DNA of 50,946 bases from Spirochaetota bacterium (GTDB lineage Bacteria > Spirochaetota > Spirochaetia > Treponematales > Rectinemataceae). The position numbers and the translations under genes were made by a program. The DNA is taken from contig JAKPBN010000457.1 of the NCBI GenBank assembly GCA_029778945.1, positions 1-50,946 of the forward strand, in the 5' to 3' direction. The notes beneath the pieces are model-generated. The model had not been told where the DNA came from and ran no database searches. It saw nothing but the letters and a program-made list of their open reading frames with translations. Shown piece after piece: positions 30,705 through 41,780 of the stretch (the stretch's first letter is position 1; every line of letters begins with the position of its first letter).

Positions 30705-32165
30705 ATGGCTTCCGAAATGGCCGACGCGATACGCCAGCTTATTGACGAAAAGGGGATCTCTGAGGATCTCATCGTTAAGACAGTTGAGGATGCCCTCCTC
30801 GCAGCGTACAAGAAAAAGTATGGCACCAACGAGAACGCGGTGGTGCGCTTCAAGGACAACTACGAGGGCGTGGATGTCTATGCCAAGAAAACCATCGTCG
30901 AGGAAGTCGACGATCCGGTCCTCGAGATCAGTCTCGAGGAGGCCAATGACATGGCCGATGGCGCGGAGATAGGGGATATCCTCGAGCTTCCCGTCGACCC
31001 CCACGATTTCGACCTCCAATCCGTGATGCTCGCCAAGCAGACCACCCGCCAGTCCCTCCGGGAGATATCCCGGGATACCCTTTTCGCCGAGTACAAGTCC
31101 AAGGTCGGCGAGATCATAATTGGCTACTTCCAGCGGGAGAAGAACGGCAACATCTTTGTCGACCTAGGCAAGGTGGAGGGCATTTTCCCCAAGAAATACC
31201 AGTCTCCCCGGGAGATCTACCACCCCAATGACCGCATCAAGGCGATGATTGTGGAGGTCGAGCGCGGCCGCTCGGGTCCCCAGATCATCCTGTCCCGGAC
31301 CCATGCGGAATTTGTCCGGAAGATCCTCGAGCTCGAGGTTCCGGAGATCTACGACAAGACCGTGGATGTCTTCAAGATCGTCCGCGAGCCGGGCTACCGC
31401 ACCAAGATCGCGGTCTTCTCCCACCGGGAGGACATCGATCCCGTGGGCGCCTGCGTGGGCCTCAAGGGCATACGCATCCAGGCCATCATAAGGGAGCTCG
31501 AGGGCGAGAAGGTCGACATCCTCAAGTACGAGGTCGACGCCAAGCGCTTTATCCGCAACGCCCTCTCCCCGGCCGAGGTCAGGGATATCTACATCCTCGA
31601 TGAGGCCAAGCACCTCGCCCTCGCCGTCGTCCCCGAGAGCCAGCTCTCGGTGGCGATAGGCAAGCAGGGACTCAATGTCCGCCTGGCCAACCGGCTCTGC
31701 GACTGGAACATAGATGTCAAGACGGAGGAGCAATTCCTCCAGATGGATCGTTCGGGCGATTATCGCCGGGCGGTCTCGGAACTCTTCGGGGAGGGCGGGG
31801 AGGAGGAGATCCTCACTATCGCAGACCTCCCCGGCATCGACCCCGCCTGGGCCGCGATTCTCCGGGATGTCGGCATCGAGCAGATCGAGGACTTCCTTGG
31901 CATGGATCGGGAGCAGCTCTCTTCCATCGAGGGACTATCGCCTGACGCGATCTCGACGATCCAGTCCATCATCCAGGAAAATGTTGAGGTCGTCGAGGAA
32001 GAAGAGACCGAATCGGCTCCCGTCGTCGCCGGAGAAGAAACCGCCGACGGTGAAGAAGTTTACGAGTGCCCGGATTGCGGTGCACGAGTCACGCCCGATA
32101 TGAGCCACTGCCCCGCCTGCGGTGTGGAGCTCAGTTTCGAGTATGAGGACGACCAGAACGCCTAA
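30705..32165 (+). CDS. nusA: Transcription termination/antitermination factor NusA with C-terminal zinc ribbon
   Basis: 486 aa from ATG 30705, preceded by AGGAGGGA. Domains: an N-terminal RNA polymerase-binding domain (1-130), S1 (about 140-205), then KH1 and KH2 (to about 350; PVGACVGLKG and LSVAIGKQGLNVRLA). An acidic C-terminal region follows, including a helix-hairpin-helix-like repeat (IADLPGIDPAWAAIL). The end is unusual: an acidic linker leads to C455-x2-C458-x10-C469-x2-C472, a zinc ribbon of the rubredoxin-knuckle type. NusA modulates pausing, termination and antitermination. Confidence 0.95.
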   Translation: MASEMADAIRQLIDEKGISEDLIVKTVEDALLAAYKKKYGTNENAVVRFKDNYEGVDVYAKKTIVEEVDDPVLEISLEEANDMADGAEIGDILELPVDPHDFDLQSVMLAKQTTRQSLREISRDTLFAEYKSKVGEIIIGYFQREKNGNIFVDLGKVEGIFPKKYQSPREIYHPNDRIKAMIVEVERGRSGPQIILSRTHAEFVRKILELEVPEIYDKTVDVFKIVREPGYRTKIAVFSHREDIDPVGACVGLKGIRIQAIIRELEGEKVDILKYEVDAKRFIRNALSPAEVRDIYILDEAKHLALAVVPESQLSVAIGKQGLNVRLANRLCDWNIDVKTEEQFLQMDRSGDYRRAVSELFGEGGEEEILTIADLPGIDPAWAAILRDVGIEQIEDFLGMDREQLSSIEGLSPDAISTIQSIIQENVEVVEEEETESAPVVAGEETADGEEVYECPDCGARVTPDMSHCPACGVELSFEYEDDQNA

Positions 32166-32174
32166 AGGGAATCT

Positions 32175-35100
32175 ATGACGGACAACACCGAGAATCCGCA
32201 GAAGCAGAAAGCCAATCTTATAAAGCAGCCCAAGGCCAAGCCCGAGGCTCGGCCCGAGGCCGATGCCGCGCCTAGCGAGGCCCAGTCTTCCCCGGACCAC
32301 GAAGGATCCGGAGAGAAGAAGAAGGTAGTCGTCGTCAAGAAAAAGGTTGTGGTCAAGAAGGTCGCCTCCGAGGGCAGCCCGGCGGCGTCCAAGCCCGCCG
32401 CCCCAGCCAAGCCGGCGGTGGCCAAGGTAGTCGCCCACCATGAGTCCGGGGCCGACACCGGTGTGGCCCATGTCCACGCCACGCCTGCCGCCCATGTCCA
32501 GGCCAGCGCCGAAAAGCCCGCTGGAGAAAAGTCCGCCGCCCCGAGCCCCGAGGCTCCCCGCGCCGAGACTCCCCAGGCGGCGGCTTCCGGTGGCGAAGCC
32601 AGCCCCCAGGCGGTGGATGGCGGATCTGCGGCCGCTTCCGAGGCTAAGTCTCCCCTTCCTCCCCGCCAAGGCTCGGCCCCCGGCGAGGCCGGTCTTCCGG
32701 CCCAGCCCCGGTCTCCCGCAGGCTATAATTCTCCCCGTCCTGGCCAAGGCCAAGGCGGCTACAATTCCCAGCGCCCTTCCGGCTCAGGCTATGGCGATTC
32801 CCGCGGACCCTCGTCGGGCGGCTACGGCCAGCGTCCCGCCGGCGGTGGCTATGGCTCGAGGCCCACGGGCCCCGGCCAAGGTTCTTCGGGCTACCAGGGC
32901 TCCGGCGGCGGCTATAATTCTCCCCGTCCCTCCGGTCCCGGCCAGGGTTCTGGTGGCTACCAGGGCGGCGGCTACGGTCAGCGTCCAGCGGGCTCCGGCT
33001 ACCAGGGCGGCGGCTCCGGCGGCTACGGTCAGCGTCCCGCTGGCGGTGGCTACCAGGGTGGAGGCTCCGGCGGCTATGGCCAGCGTCCCGCTGGCGGTGG
33101 CTACGGTGGCGGAGCTCCCGCAGGCGGCGGCTACGGTGGGCAGCGTCCCGCCGGTGGCGGCTATGGCGGTGGCGGCTATGGTCAGCGTCCCGCCGGTGGT
33201 GGCTACGGTGGCGGTGCCCCCGCGGGCGGCGGCTACGGCCAGCGTCCCGCCGGTGGCGGCTATGGTGGCGGCTACGGCGGCCAGCGCCCTGCCGGTGGCG
33301 GCTATGGCGGCGGCGCTCCCAGGCCCGGCGGCTACGGCGGAGGCCCCGGTCGTCCCGGCGGTCCTGGCCGTCCCGGCGGCTTCGGTGGCCGTCCCGGCCC
33401 TGGTGGCCGTCCCGGCCCCGGCGGCCCCAATGGCCAGTCTCCCCTTGGAGCGGGCAAGACCGCCGTCAGGAAGCCCCTGCGCGGCAAGAAGCCTGCCTAC
33501 ACCAAGAAGGAGGAAGAGGCCGAGAAAGCCCTCCAGCTCAAGAAAAAGGCCGATGCCCGGGCTCTCGCGATCCCCAAGGACATCGACATCATGGAGAACA
33601 TCTCGGTCTCCGACCTCGCCAAGAAGATGAACCTCAAGCCCTCGGAGCTGATCGGAAAGCTCATGAAGCTCGGGGTCATGGCGACGATGAACCAGAAGAT
33701 CGACTCCGACACGGCCACCATCCTGGCCGAGGAGTACAACTGCAAGGTCCATGTCGTCTCCCTCTACGACGAGACCGTGATCGAGAAGGCCGATGACAAG
33801 CCCGAGGACCTCATCCATCGTTCGCCTATCGTGACCGTGATGGGCCATGTCGACCATGGAAAGACCAAGCTCCTGGACGCCATCCGCAAGACCGATGTGG
33901 TGGCCGGCGAGTTCGGCGGCATAACCCAGCATATCGGCGCCTATCAGGTGGAGACGCCTAAGGGCAAGATCACCTTCCTCGACACCCCTGGCCACGAGGC
34001 CTTTACCAAGATGCGCGCCCGGGGCGCCCAGGTCACGGACATCGTCGTCCTCGTCGTCGCGGCGAACGACGGCGTCATGCCCCAGACCCGGGAGGCCATT
34101 GACCACGCCAAGGCGGCCAAGCTCCCCATCATCGTCGCGATCAACAAGATCGACCTGCCCGAGGCCAATCCCGACCTTGTGAAGACCCAGCTCTCCGAGC
34201 TTGGCCTGATTCCCGAGGATTGGGGCGGAACGACCCAGATGTGCGAGATCTCCGCCCTCCAGAAGAAGGGCATCGCAGAGCTCCTCGACGCGATCCTCCT
34301 CCAGGCTGAGATCCTCGAGCTGACGGCCAACTTTGACCGCCATGCCGAGGGCAAGGTGATCGAGTCCCGCATCGACCAGGGCCGCGGCATCGTGGCCACG
34401 GTGATCGTGGAGCGCGGCACCCTCAAGATAGGCGATTCCTTTGTCGCGGGCATCTTCCCCGGCAAGGTCCGCGCCCTCTTCAACGACCACGGCGAGCGCA
34501 TCGAGGAGGCCGGTCCCTCCACCCCCGTCGAGGTGGTGGGCTTCGAGGGCATGCCCAACGCGGGCGATCCCTTCGAGGCCGTGGATGACGAGAAGTTCGC
34601 CCGGGAGATCTCCGCCAAGCGCCAGGAGCTGAAGAAGTACGAGGAAGCCAAGAACGTCAAGAAGGTGACCCTCGACAACCTCTACAGTACCATACAGCAA
34701 GGCGACGTCCAGGAGCTCAAGGTCATCATCAAGGCCGACGTCCAGGGATCGGTGGAGGCCCTCAAGGGTCTCCTCGAGAAGCTCTCGACCCCGGAAGTCC
34801 GGCTCAATGTCATACGCTCCGCCGCCGGCGCGATCACCGAGGACGACGTCAATCTCGCGAGCGCCTCGGACGCGATCATCATCGCCTTCAACGTCAGGCC
34901 CACGCCCAAGGCCAAGGCCCTGGCCGACCAGGAAAAGGTCGACATCCGGAAGTACAACATCATCTACCGGGCCGAGGAAGAGATCCGCAAGGCCATGGAA
35001 GGCCTCTTGGCTCCGGAGTTCAAGGAAGAGGAGAGCGCCAAGGTCGAGGTCAGGGAGACCTTCAAGGTGCCCAAGATCGGCGTCATCGCGGGCTGCTTTG

Positions 35101-35351
35101 TCCTCGAGGGCACCGTCAAGCGGAACGCCAAGGTCAGGGTCATCCGGGATTCCATCGAGATCTACTCAGGGGCCGTCACCTCCCTCAAGAGGTTCAAGGA
35201 CGACGCCCGGGAGGTCGCGGCGGGCTTCGAGTGCGGCATCGGCATCGATGGCTGCTCGGACCTGAAGGCCGGGGACATCCTCGAGGTGTACAACATGGTG
35301 GAAGTTGCCCGCACCCTGAGCGGGAGTGGCAATGGACGCGATAAGGCATAA
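32175..35351 (+). CDS. infB: Translation initiation factor IF-2 with Gly/Tyr/Arg/Pro repeat domain
   Basis: 1058 aa. Order: a Lys/Ala/Glu-rich N-terminus (1-180), a low-complexity G-Y-Q-R-P repeat tract (about 183-418), an IF2_N-like helix segment ([20 protein letters not shown]), then the GTPase with G1 GHVDHGKT (557-564), G3 DTPGHE (603-608) and G4 NKID (657-660), and domains II, III and IV. IF-2 recruits initiator tRNA and joins the subunits. The ribosome-binding core is standard; only the N-terminal tract is unusual. It starts 9 bp after nusA and overlaps rbfA by 20 bp. Confidence 0.96.
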   Translation: MTDNTENPQKQKANLIKQPKAKPEARPEADAAPSEAQSSPDHEGSGEKKKVVVVKKKVVVKKVASEGSPAASKPAAPAKPAVAKVVAHHESGADTGVAHVHATPAAHVQASAEKPAGEKSAAPSPEAPRAETPQAAASGGEASPQAVDGGSAAASEAKSPLPPRQGSAPGEAGLPAQPRSPAGYNSPRPGQGQGGYNSQRPSGSGYGDSRGPSSGGYGQRPAGGGYGSRPTGPGQGSSGYQGSGGGYNSPRPSGPGQGSGGYQGGGYGQRPAGSGYQGGGSGGYGQRPAGGGYQGGGSGGYGQRPAGGGYGGGAPAGGGYGGQRPAGGGYGGGGYGQRPAGGGYGGGAPAGGGYGQRPAGGGYGGGYGGQRPAGGGYGGGAPRPGGYGGGPGRPGGPGRPGGFGGRPGPGGRPGPGGPNGQSPLGAGKTAVRKPLRGKKPAYTKKEEEAEKALQLKKKADARALAIPKDIDIMENISVSDLAKKMNLKPSELIGKLMKLGVMATMNQKIDSDTATILAEEYNCKVHVVSLYDETVIEKADDKPEDLIHRSPIVTVMGHVDHGKTKLLDAIRKTDVVAGEFGGITQHIGAYQVETPKGKITFLDTPGHEAFTKMRARGAQVTDIVVLVVAANDGVMPQTREAIDHAKAAKLPIIVAINKIDLPEANPDLVKTQLSELGLIPEDWGGTTQMCEISALQKKGIAELLDAILLQAEILELTANFDRHAEGKVIESRIDQGRGIVATVIVERGTLKIGDSFVAGIFPGKVRALFNDHGERIEEAGPSTPVEVVGFEGMPNAGDPFEAVDDEKFAREISAKRQELKKYEEAKNVKKVTLDNLYSTIQQGDVQELKVIIKADVQGSVEALKGLLEKLSTPEVRLNVIRSAAGAITEDDVNLASASDAIIIAFNVRPTPKAKALADQEKVDIRKYNIIYRAEEEIRKAMEGLLAPEFKEEESAKVEVRETFKVPKIGVIAGCFVLEGTVKRNAKVRVIRDSIEIYSGAVTSLKRFKDDAREVAAGFECGIGIDGCSDLKAGDILEVYNMVEVARTLSGSGNGRDKA
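32721..33430 (+). repeat. Degenerate in-frame tandem repeat encoding [13 protein letters not shown] units
   Basis: About 710 bp coding for about 236 residues of infB made of Gly, Tyr, Gln, Arg, Pro and Ala. At least eight copies of a (G)QRPAG core alternate with [10 protein letters not shown] or YQGG spacers; the end degenerates to [11 protein letters not shown]. Synonymous third positions differ between copies, so the repeat is old or has diverged under protein-level selection. Confidence 0.9.
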
Positions 35352-35718
35352 GCGGCTCGAGGAACTCCTTCTTGCGGAGCTCTCGGCCCTCATCCTCTCA
35401 GGCGAGATAAAGGATCCCCGCGTGGGGCCCTTTGTCTCCTTGACGAGGGTGGAGGCCGCGAGCGACCTCTCGGCGGCCAAGGTCTTTGTGTCGGCCTTCT
35501 CGGTCGACCTGGACAGCCCTCCCGAGGAGGGGAAGGACGCCGACCTCAAGCGCATCGACGAGGCTGTGGCCGGCCTCCAGCGGGCCACCGGCTTTATCCA
35601 GGCCAGGGTAGGCAAGCGCATCAAGCTCAGGCTCACGCCCAAGCTCACCTTCCTCCCCGACCGCGGCATCAAAGAGGGCTTCGAGCTCAACGAGCGGATA
35701 AAAGGCCTTCTTAAGTGA
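35332..35718 (+). CDS. rbfA: Ribosome-binding factor A
   Basis: 128 aa from ATG 35332 with GGGAG upstream (GTG 35326 is an alternative adding two residues). The RbfA KH-type fold is recognisable: [50 protein letters not shown] and a C-terminal KLRLTPKLTFLPDRGIKEGFEL. It binds the 30S subunit during late maturation of 16S rRNA. It overlaps infB by 20 bp and truB by 4 bp (GTGA). Confidence 0.92.
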   Translation: MDAIRHKRLEELLLAELSALILSGEIKDPRVGPFVSLTRVEAASDLSAAKVFVSAFSVDLDSPPEEGKDADLKRIDEAVAGLQRATGFIQARVGKRIKLRLTPKLTFLPDRGIKEGFELNERIKGLLK

Positions 35719-36635
35719 GTCTTGTTTCGGGCATCGCGGCTCTCGCAAAGCCGGCGGGTGTCACCTCCTTTGCAGCCCTCTACCCACTCAAGCGCAGTGT
35801 CTCCTCCGGGAAGATCGGCCACGCGGGAACCCTGGATCGCTTCGCGACGGGCCTCCTCGTGGCCTTGGTGGGCTCCTATTCCAGGCTCAATCCTTTTTTT
35901 TCGTCCCTGGACAAGGTCTATCTGGCCAGGCTGGCCTTTGGCAGGGAGACGGACACCCTCGATCCAGAGGGTAGGGTAGTGGCCGAGGGCCCCCTTCCCA
36001 GCCGCGAGGCGGTCGAGGCCGTCCTGCCCCAATTCAGGGGCGGCATTCTCCAGAGGCCTCCCGCCTTTTCCGCCCTGCATATCGACGGCAAGAGGGCCTA
36101 TGAGCGGGCTCTCAAGGGCGAGGAAGTCGAGATGCGGCCTAGGCCGGTGACGATCCATAGGCTTGAGCTCCTGGACTGGCGTGGAGCCGAGGCCGACTTC
36201 CTTGTGGAATGCTCCTCGGGCACCTATATCCGCTCCCTTGCCAGGGATATAGCCCTCGCCGCCGGCAGCCGGGCCTATCTCCTGGCCCTGAGCAGGGAGT
36301 CCATCGGGCCCATCCTTCTGTCTGGAGCCGTGGCCCCCTCAGACTTCGAGCCCGGGCGGGACCTGCGTCCCCTTGATCCTGCCCTGGCCAGGGCCCTCGG
36401 CCTCCGTCCCCGGATCCTGGCCGACTCGGGCCTGGGCCGTTTTCGCCAAGGGGGACGCCTCCGGGCGGAGGAACTCGCCGACCCCGATGGTCAGGCAGTC
36501 CTAGCCTCAACCCAGGCGGGATCCGGGCCGGCCAGGCCCAGTTGTGTCTTTTCCCGGACTGGGAGCTTTCTTGGCCTTGTGGACGAGGCCCCCTCGGGGA
36601 TCACCTACCGCTTTGTGTGCGGGGCCGGAGCATGA
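35715..36635 (+). CDS. truB: tRNA pseudouridine(55) synthase TruB
   Basis: 306 aa from GTG 35715, overlapping the rbfA stop. It makes pseudouridine 55 in the T-loop of tRNAs. The catalytic Asp is D41 in HAGTLDRFATG (canonical GTLDPxATG; the Pro is Arg here). Other family segments include AFGRETDTLDPEG, RPPAFSALHIDGKRAYERA and CSSGTYIRSLARDI. The C-terminal part is longer than a minimal TruB and lacks a clear PUA domain. It overlaps ribF by ATGA. Confidence 0.93.
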   Translation: MSLVSGIAALAKPAGVTSFAALYPLKRSVSSGKIGHAGTLDRFATGLLVALVGSYSRLNPFFSSLDKVYLARLAFGRETDTLDPEGRVVAEGPLPSREAVEAVLPQFRGGILQRPPAFSALHIDGKRAYERALKGEEVEMRPRPVTIHRLELLDWRGAEADFLVECSSGTYIRSLARDIALAAGSRAYLLALSRESIGPILLSGAVAPSDFEPGRDLRPLDPALARALGLRPRILADSGLGRFRQGGRLRAEELADPDGQAVLASTQAGSGPARPSCVFSRTGSFLGLVDEAPSGITYRFVCGAGA

Positions 36636-37420
36636 GGATCCTGTCCTGGGACGACTTTCTATCGTCCTTCAAGGCCGAAAAGCCCATGGCGGCCACTATC
36701 GGCGTCTTCGATGGCCTCCATCGGGGCCACCTTAGCCTTATCGAGGCCCTCCTCGCCCATGGCCAGGGCCGGACCAAGGCTGTCTTTACTTTTAGCCGAA
36801 GTCCCAAGCTGGTGTTGCGGCCGGATTCCTGGCAGGGGGGGCTTTCGACCCTCGGCCAGAAGGTTCAGGGCTTCGAGGCCCTGGGCCTCGACCTCCTTGT
36901 GCTGATTGACTTTTCCGGGAATTTCAGTAAACTGGCGGGAAGGGAATTCCTCTCCCTGCTCAAGGAAAGAGGGTCCCTGGAATATCTTGCAGTGGGATCC
37001 ACCTTCAGTTGCGGCCACGGCCTCGACACCAAGGCAGGAGATATCCCTCCCTATTTCTCGGGCAAGGGCGTGGTGGCGGAAGTCATCGAGCCTCTGCTCA
37101 AGGATGGAGAGCCCATTAGCTCGAGCAGGATCCGGAAGGCCCTGCTGGAAGGCCGCCTTGACGAGGCGGCGGACATGCTCGGGAGGCCCTACGAGATCGA
37201 TCTCTCTTCCCTGGAAGGGTTGTCGGTCGGCTCCGGCCTTGCCATTGGCCTTCCAAGGGGCCTCGTGCTTCCCCCTGCGGGGATCTATGAGGTTGAGGCG
37301 ATAGGGAAGGATCGACGGGCCCAGGTCCGTCTTGGCGTCACCGACCAGGGCCTTGAGTTCCCCCCGGGACTCGGGTTCAAGGTCGAGAAGGTCGCCTTCG
37401 TCAAGCTTACCCAAGAATGA
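36632..37420 (+). CDS. ribF: RibF-like FAD synthetase (FMN adenylyltransferase), flavokinase domain degenerate
   Basis: 262 aa, shorter than the usual bifunctional RibF of about 300 or more. The N-terminal adenylyltransferase has [10 protein letters not shown] (24-33) and the SSSRIRKAL motif. After LGRPYEI only about 70 residues remain, where the flavokinase domain should be. The PTAN nucleotide/metal motif and the late catalytic region are not visible; only a [12 protein letters not shown] strand recalls the domain. It may make FAD from FMN but not FMN from riboflavin (inference). ATG 36632 overlaps the truB stop (ATGA); upstream in-frame codons belong to truB. Confidence 0.87.
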   Translation: MRILSWDDFLSSFKAEKPMAATIGVFDGLHRGHLSLIEALLAHGQGRTKAVFTFSRSPKLVLRPDSWQGGLSTLGQKVQGFEALGLDLLVLIDFSGNFSKLAGREFLSLLKERGSLEYLAVGSTFSCGHGLDTKAGDIPPYFSGKGVVAEVIEPLLKDGEPISSSRIRKALLEGRLDEAADMLGRPYEIDLSSLEGLSVGSGLAIGLPRGLVLPPAGIYEVEAIGKDRRAQVRLGVTDQGLEFPPGLGFKVEKVAFVKLTQE

Positions 37421-37442
37421 AGAGATAGAAGGAGAACAAGGA

Positions 37443-37712
37443 ATGGCTCTCACCAAAGAGGACAAGGCAAAGGTCGTGCTCGAATACGGCAAGGGAGAGA
37501 AGAACACGGGCTCCACGGAGACCCAGATCGCCCTCCTCACCGAGCGCATCAATGGCCTCCAGGACCACTTCAAGGCCCACAAGAAGGACACCAACTCCCG
37601 TCGCGGCCTCCTCAAGCTGGTCGGCCAGCGCCGGCGCCTCCTCAAGTATCTGCAGAGGACCGACCTCACCGGATACCGCAGCCTTATCGAGAAGCTCAAC
37701 ATCCGCAAGTGA
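37443..37712 (+). CDS. rpsO: 30S ribosomal protein S15
   Basis: 89 aa, standard length. Signature segments are [25 protein letters not shown] and the rRNA-binding [25 protein letters not shown] 37443 is chosen because the family begins MALTKE; an AAGGAG lies about 10 bp upstream. It sits between ribF and pnp as in many bacteria. Downstream are a long hairpin and a terminator. Confidence 0.97.
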   Translation: MALTKEDKAKVVLEYGKGEKNTGSTETQIALLTERINGLQDHFKAHKKDTNSRRGLLKLVGQRRRLLKYLQRTDLTGYRSLIEKLNIRK

Positions 37713-37720
37713 CCTATAAT

Positions 37721-37780
37721 CCCGCGACATACGGCCCCAGCGCCGCAGGCATCCTAGCCTGGGGCCACCGGGGACGCGGG
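37721..37780 (+). other. Long imperfect hairpin between rpsO and pnp
   Basis: Two nested perfect stems: CCCGCG (37721-37726) with CGCGGG (37775-37780), and GGCCCCAG (37733-37740) with CTGGGGCC (37759-37766), with an internal loop between and an 18-nt apical region. The position matches the RNase III-processed hairpin in the E. coli rpsO-pnp spacer that mediates PNPase autocontrol. A TATAAT hexamer (37715-37720) precedes it but lacks a good -35. Confidence 0.65.
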
Positions 37781-37793
37781 AGTCCGACCAGGG

Positions 37794-37827
37794 AGGCCCG
37801 GGCTCACATGGAGTTCGGGCCTTTTTT
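37794..37827 (+). terminator. Rho-independent terminator upstream of pnp
   Basis: Stem AGGCCCG (37794-37800) with CGGGCCT (37816-37822), 15-nt loop, then six T (37822-37827). It lies 27 bp before pnp ATG 37855 with no strong promoter after it, so pnp would depend on read-through or an undetected promoter. Confidence 0.75.
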
Positions 37828-37854
37828 CCGTGGTTAGAGAACAAGAAGGAACAA

Positions 37855-40056
<2,202 letters not shown>

Positions 40057-41343
40057 ATGGTCAGTGAGATCGCACTCCCCCGCGGAGCCCTCCTCCTCGA
40101 GGAGACCGCGGAGGGGGCGCGGTCCTTTGCCGTCGGTTTCTGGTTTCCCCTCGGCTCGCGCCACGAGGCGCCTGCCGAGAGGGGCTTTACCCATTTTGTG
40201 GAGCACCTGGTCTTCAAGGGCAGTGCCCGCCGGAGCGCCCAGGACTTCGCCCGGGAAGTGGACCGGGTGGGGGGCTACCTGAATGCCTTCACCGAGCGGG
40301 ACAGCCTTTGCTTCCACTGCGTCGTGCCCAGCCGGCATTGGCGCCTTGCCCTCGACATCCTGGTGGACCTTGTCTTTTGCGCCACTTTCCCCGAGGAAGA
40401 GGTGGAAAAGGAAAGGGAGGTTATCGCCAGCGAGATCCTCGCCGCCCAGGACGATCCTGAGGAGGCCTCCCACGATGCCTTCATAGAAAGGATCTGGCCC
40501 GGCCAGGCCATCTCCCGGAAGATAGCGGGGGAGGTCGAGGATGTCCGCAAGGCCAGCCGGGACGAGCTCCATGCCTTTTACCGCAAGCGCCTCTGCCCTT
40601 CCTCCCTCCTCGTCTCCGTGTCCGGCCCTAGCCTGCCCGGAGAGGTCGCCGAGGAATTGGCGAGCCTCCTCTCAAAGGCCGGAGTCCCCGATTCGCCCGG
40701 CAAGGAGCTCACCCTCTGCGATCCCGCGCCGAGCTTTAGCCCGGTCAGGGATTTCCTTCCGGCCTCCATTGGCCAGGTCTATCTCTTTGAAGCCCTCCAG
40801 CTTGCCGAGGCTCCCAGGCCCGATGACTACTATGTGCTCTCCGTCCTGAACGGGGCCTTTGGGGAATCGATGAGCTCCCGGCTCTTCCAGGACCTCCGGG
40901 AGCGCTCGGGCCTCTGCTATTCGGTCTACTCCACCTTTTCCCTCGACCGCAGCCTCGGCCTCTGGATGGCCTCGGCCTCCTCGGCCCCCCGGCTCTTCCC
41001 CCGCCTCCTCGAGGGCCTGGACAGGCAGATAGAGAGTCTTGCCCAGGGAGGCAGGGGGGCCCTCACGGCCGAGGAGATTGGCGAATCGGTATCGCGCATC
41101 GTGGGATCCTTTGACCTGGCCCTCGAGGATCCGGAATACCGCATGCGGCGCCTTGCCCGCATGAAGCTCTGCGACGGACAGGTCCTCGATGTGGAGTCGG
41201 CCAAGGACCGCTTCCTGAAGGTGGGCACCGCGGAAGTGGAGGAGCTTGCCTCCCGGCTCTTCCGCGATAGGCCCCGGGCGACCTTTGCCTATGGCAAGGC
41301 CACGGTGGGCGTGGAAAAGGCCCTAGGGAGGGCCCATGCCTGA
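40057..41343 (+). CDS. M16-family zinc metallopeptidase
   Basis: 428 aa. The inverted zinc motif is H46-F-V-E49-H50 (HxxEH), with the distal Glu in [11 protein letters not shown]; the C-terminal half has the M16 inactive-domain segment around [20 protein letters not shown]. Processing-protease-like; substrates may be peptides or secreted-protein fragments. A YmxG/PqqL-type M16 peptidase after pnp is common in bacteria. There is no signal peptide, so it is predicted cytoplasmic. It begins on the base after the pnp stop, with GGAGG in the pnp tail as Shine-Dalgarno, and overlaps dut by 8 bp. Confidence 0.92.
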   Translation: MVSEIALPRGALLLEETAEGARSFAVGFWFPLGSRHEAPAERGFTHFVEHLVFKGSARRSAQDFAREVDRVGGYLNAFTERDSLCFHCVVPSRHWRLALDILVDLVFCATFPEEEVEKEREVIASEILAAQDDPEEASHDAFIERIWPGQAISRKIAGEVEDVRKASRDELHAFYRKRLCPSSLLVSVSGPSLPGEVAEELASLLSKAGVPDSPGKELTLCDPAPSFSPVRDFLPASIGQVYLFEALQLAEAPRPDDYYVLSVLNGAFGESMSSRLFQDLRERSGLCYSVYSTFSLDRSLGLWMASASSAPRLFPRLLEGLDRQIESLAQGGRGALTAEEIGESVSRIVGSFDLALEDPEYRMRRLARMKLCDGQVLDVESAKDRFLKVGTAEVEELASRLFRDRPRATFAYGKATVGVEKALGRAHA

Positions 41344-41776
41344 CATTGTGCTTGCCTGCAGCCTGGAGCCTGGGGCGGCCCTGCCCGAATACAAGTCGGC
41401 GGGGGCGGCCGGGGCCGACCTGCGGGCCCGCCTCGCCTCAGCCCTTGTCCTCGCCCCCGGGGAGAGGTCGGCGGTGCCCACGGGCCTTCGGGTGGAGATC
41501 CCCGAGGGCTATGAGCTCCAGGTGAGGCCTCGCTCGGGACTGGCCCTGGAAAAGGGCCTAACCTGCCTCAACAGCCCTGGGACCATCGATTCCGACTATC
41601 GCGGAGAGATCAAGGTTATCCTCATAAATCTTGGCGCCGAGGCCGTGGAGATCCGGGACGGTGACAGGATAGCCCAGCTTGTCCTGGCCCCCGTGTCGAG
41701 GGCCCTTTTCCAGACCGCCGCCGCCTTGTCGGGTACCGCCCGCGGCTCCGGCGGCTTTGGCTCGACGGGACTCTGA
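41336..41776 (+). CDS. dut: dUTPase
   Basis: 146 aa trimeric dUTPase. It hydrolyses dUTP to dUMP and pyrophosphate, keeping uracil out of DNA and feeding dTMP synthesis. The five motifs are visible: [10 protein letters not shown] (I), the [16 protein letters not shown] region (II), RPRSGLA (III), [14 protein letters not shown] (with the uracil-binding hairpin, IV region) and the C-terminal [10 protein letters not shown] (V). The overlap with the M16 gene and 4-bp gap to lptF put it in the pnp-downstream operon. Confidence 0.95.
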   Translation: MPDIVLACSLEPGAALPEYKSAGAAGADLRARLASALVLAPGERSAVPTGLRVEIPEGYELQVRPRSGLALEKGLTCLNSPGTIDSDYRGEIKVILINLGAEAVEIRDGDRIAQLVLAPVSRALFQTAAALSGTARGSGGFGSTGL

Positions 41777-41780
41777 GCCC

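Noticed and set aside
32721-33430. CRISPR-like or minisatellite array
   Set aside because: The repeats are in frame, uneven in length and encode one protein tract in infB; there are no constant repeats with unique spacers.
32784-34700. Minus-strand open frame of 638 codons opposite infB
   Set aside because: It is a shadow of the repeat tract and GTPase region; the protein is Ala/Thr/Gly repeats mirroring the forward repeat.
37715-37720. Perfect TATAAT as a pnp promoter
   Set aside because: No acceptable -35 lies 16-19 bp upstream, and a terminator stands between it and pnp; kept only as a remark.
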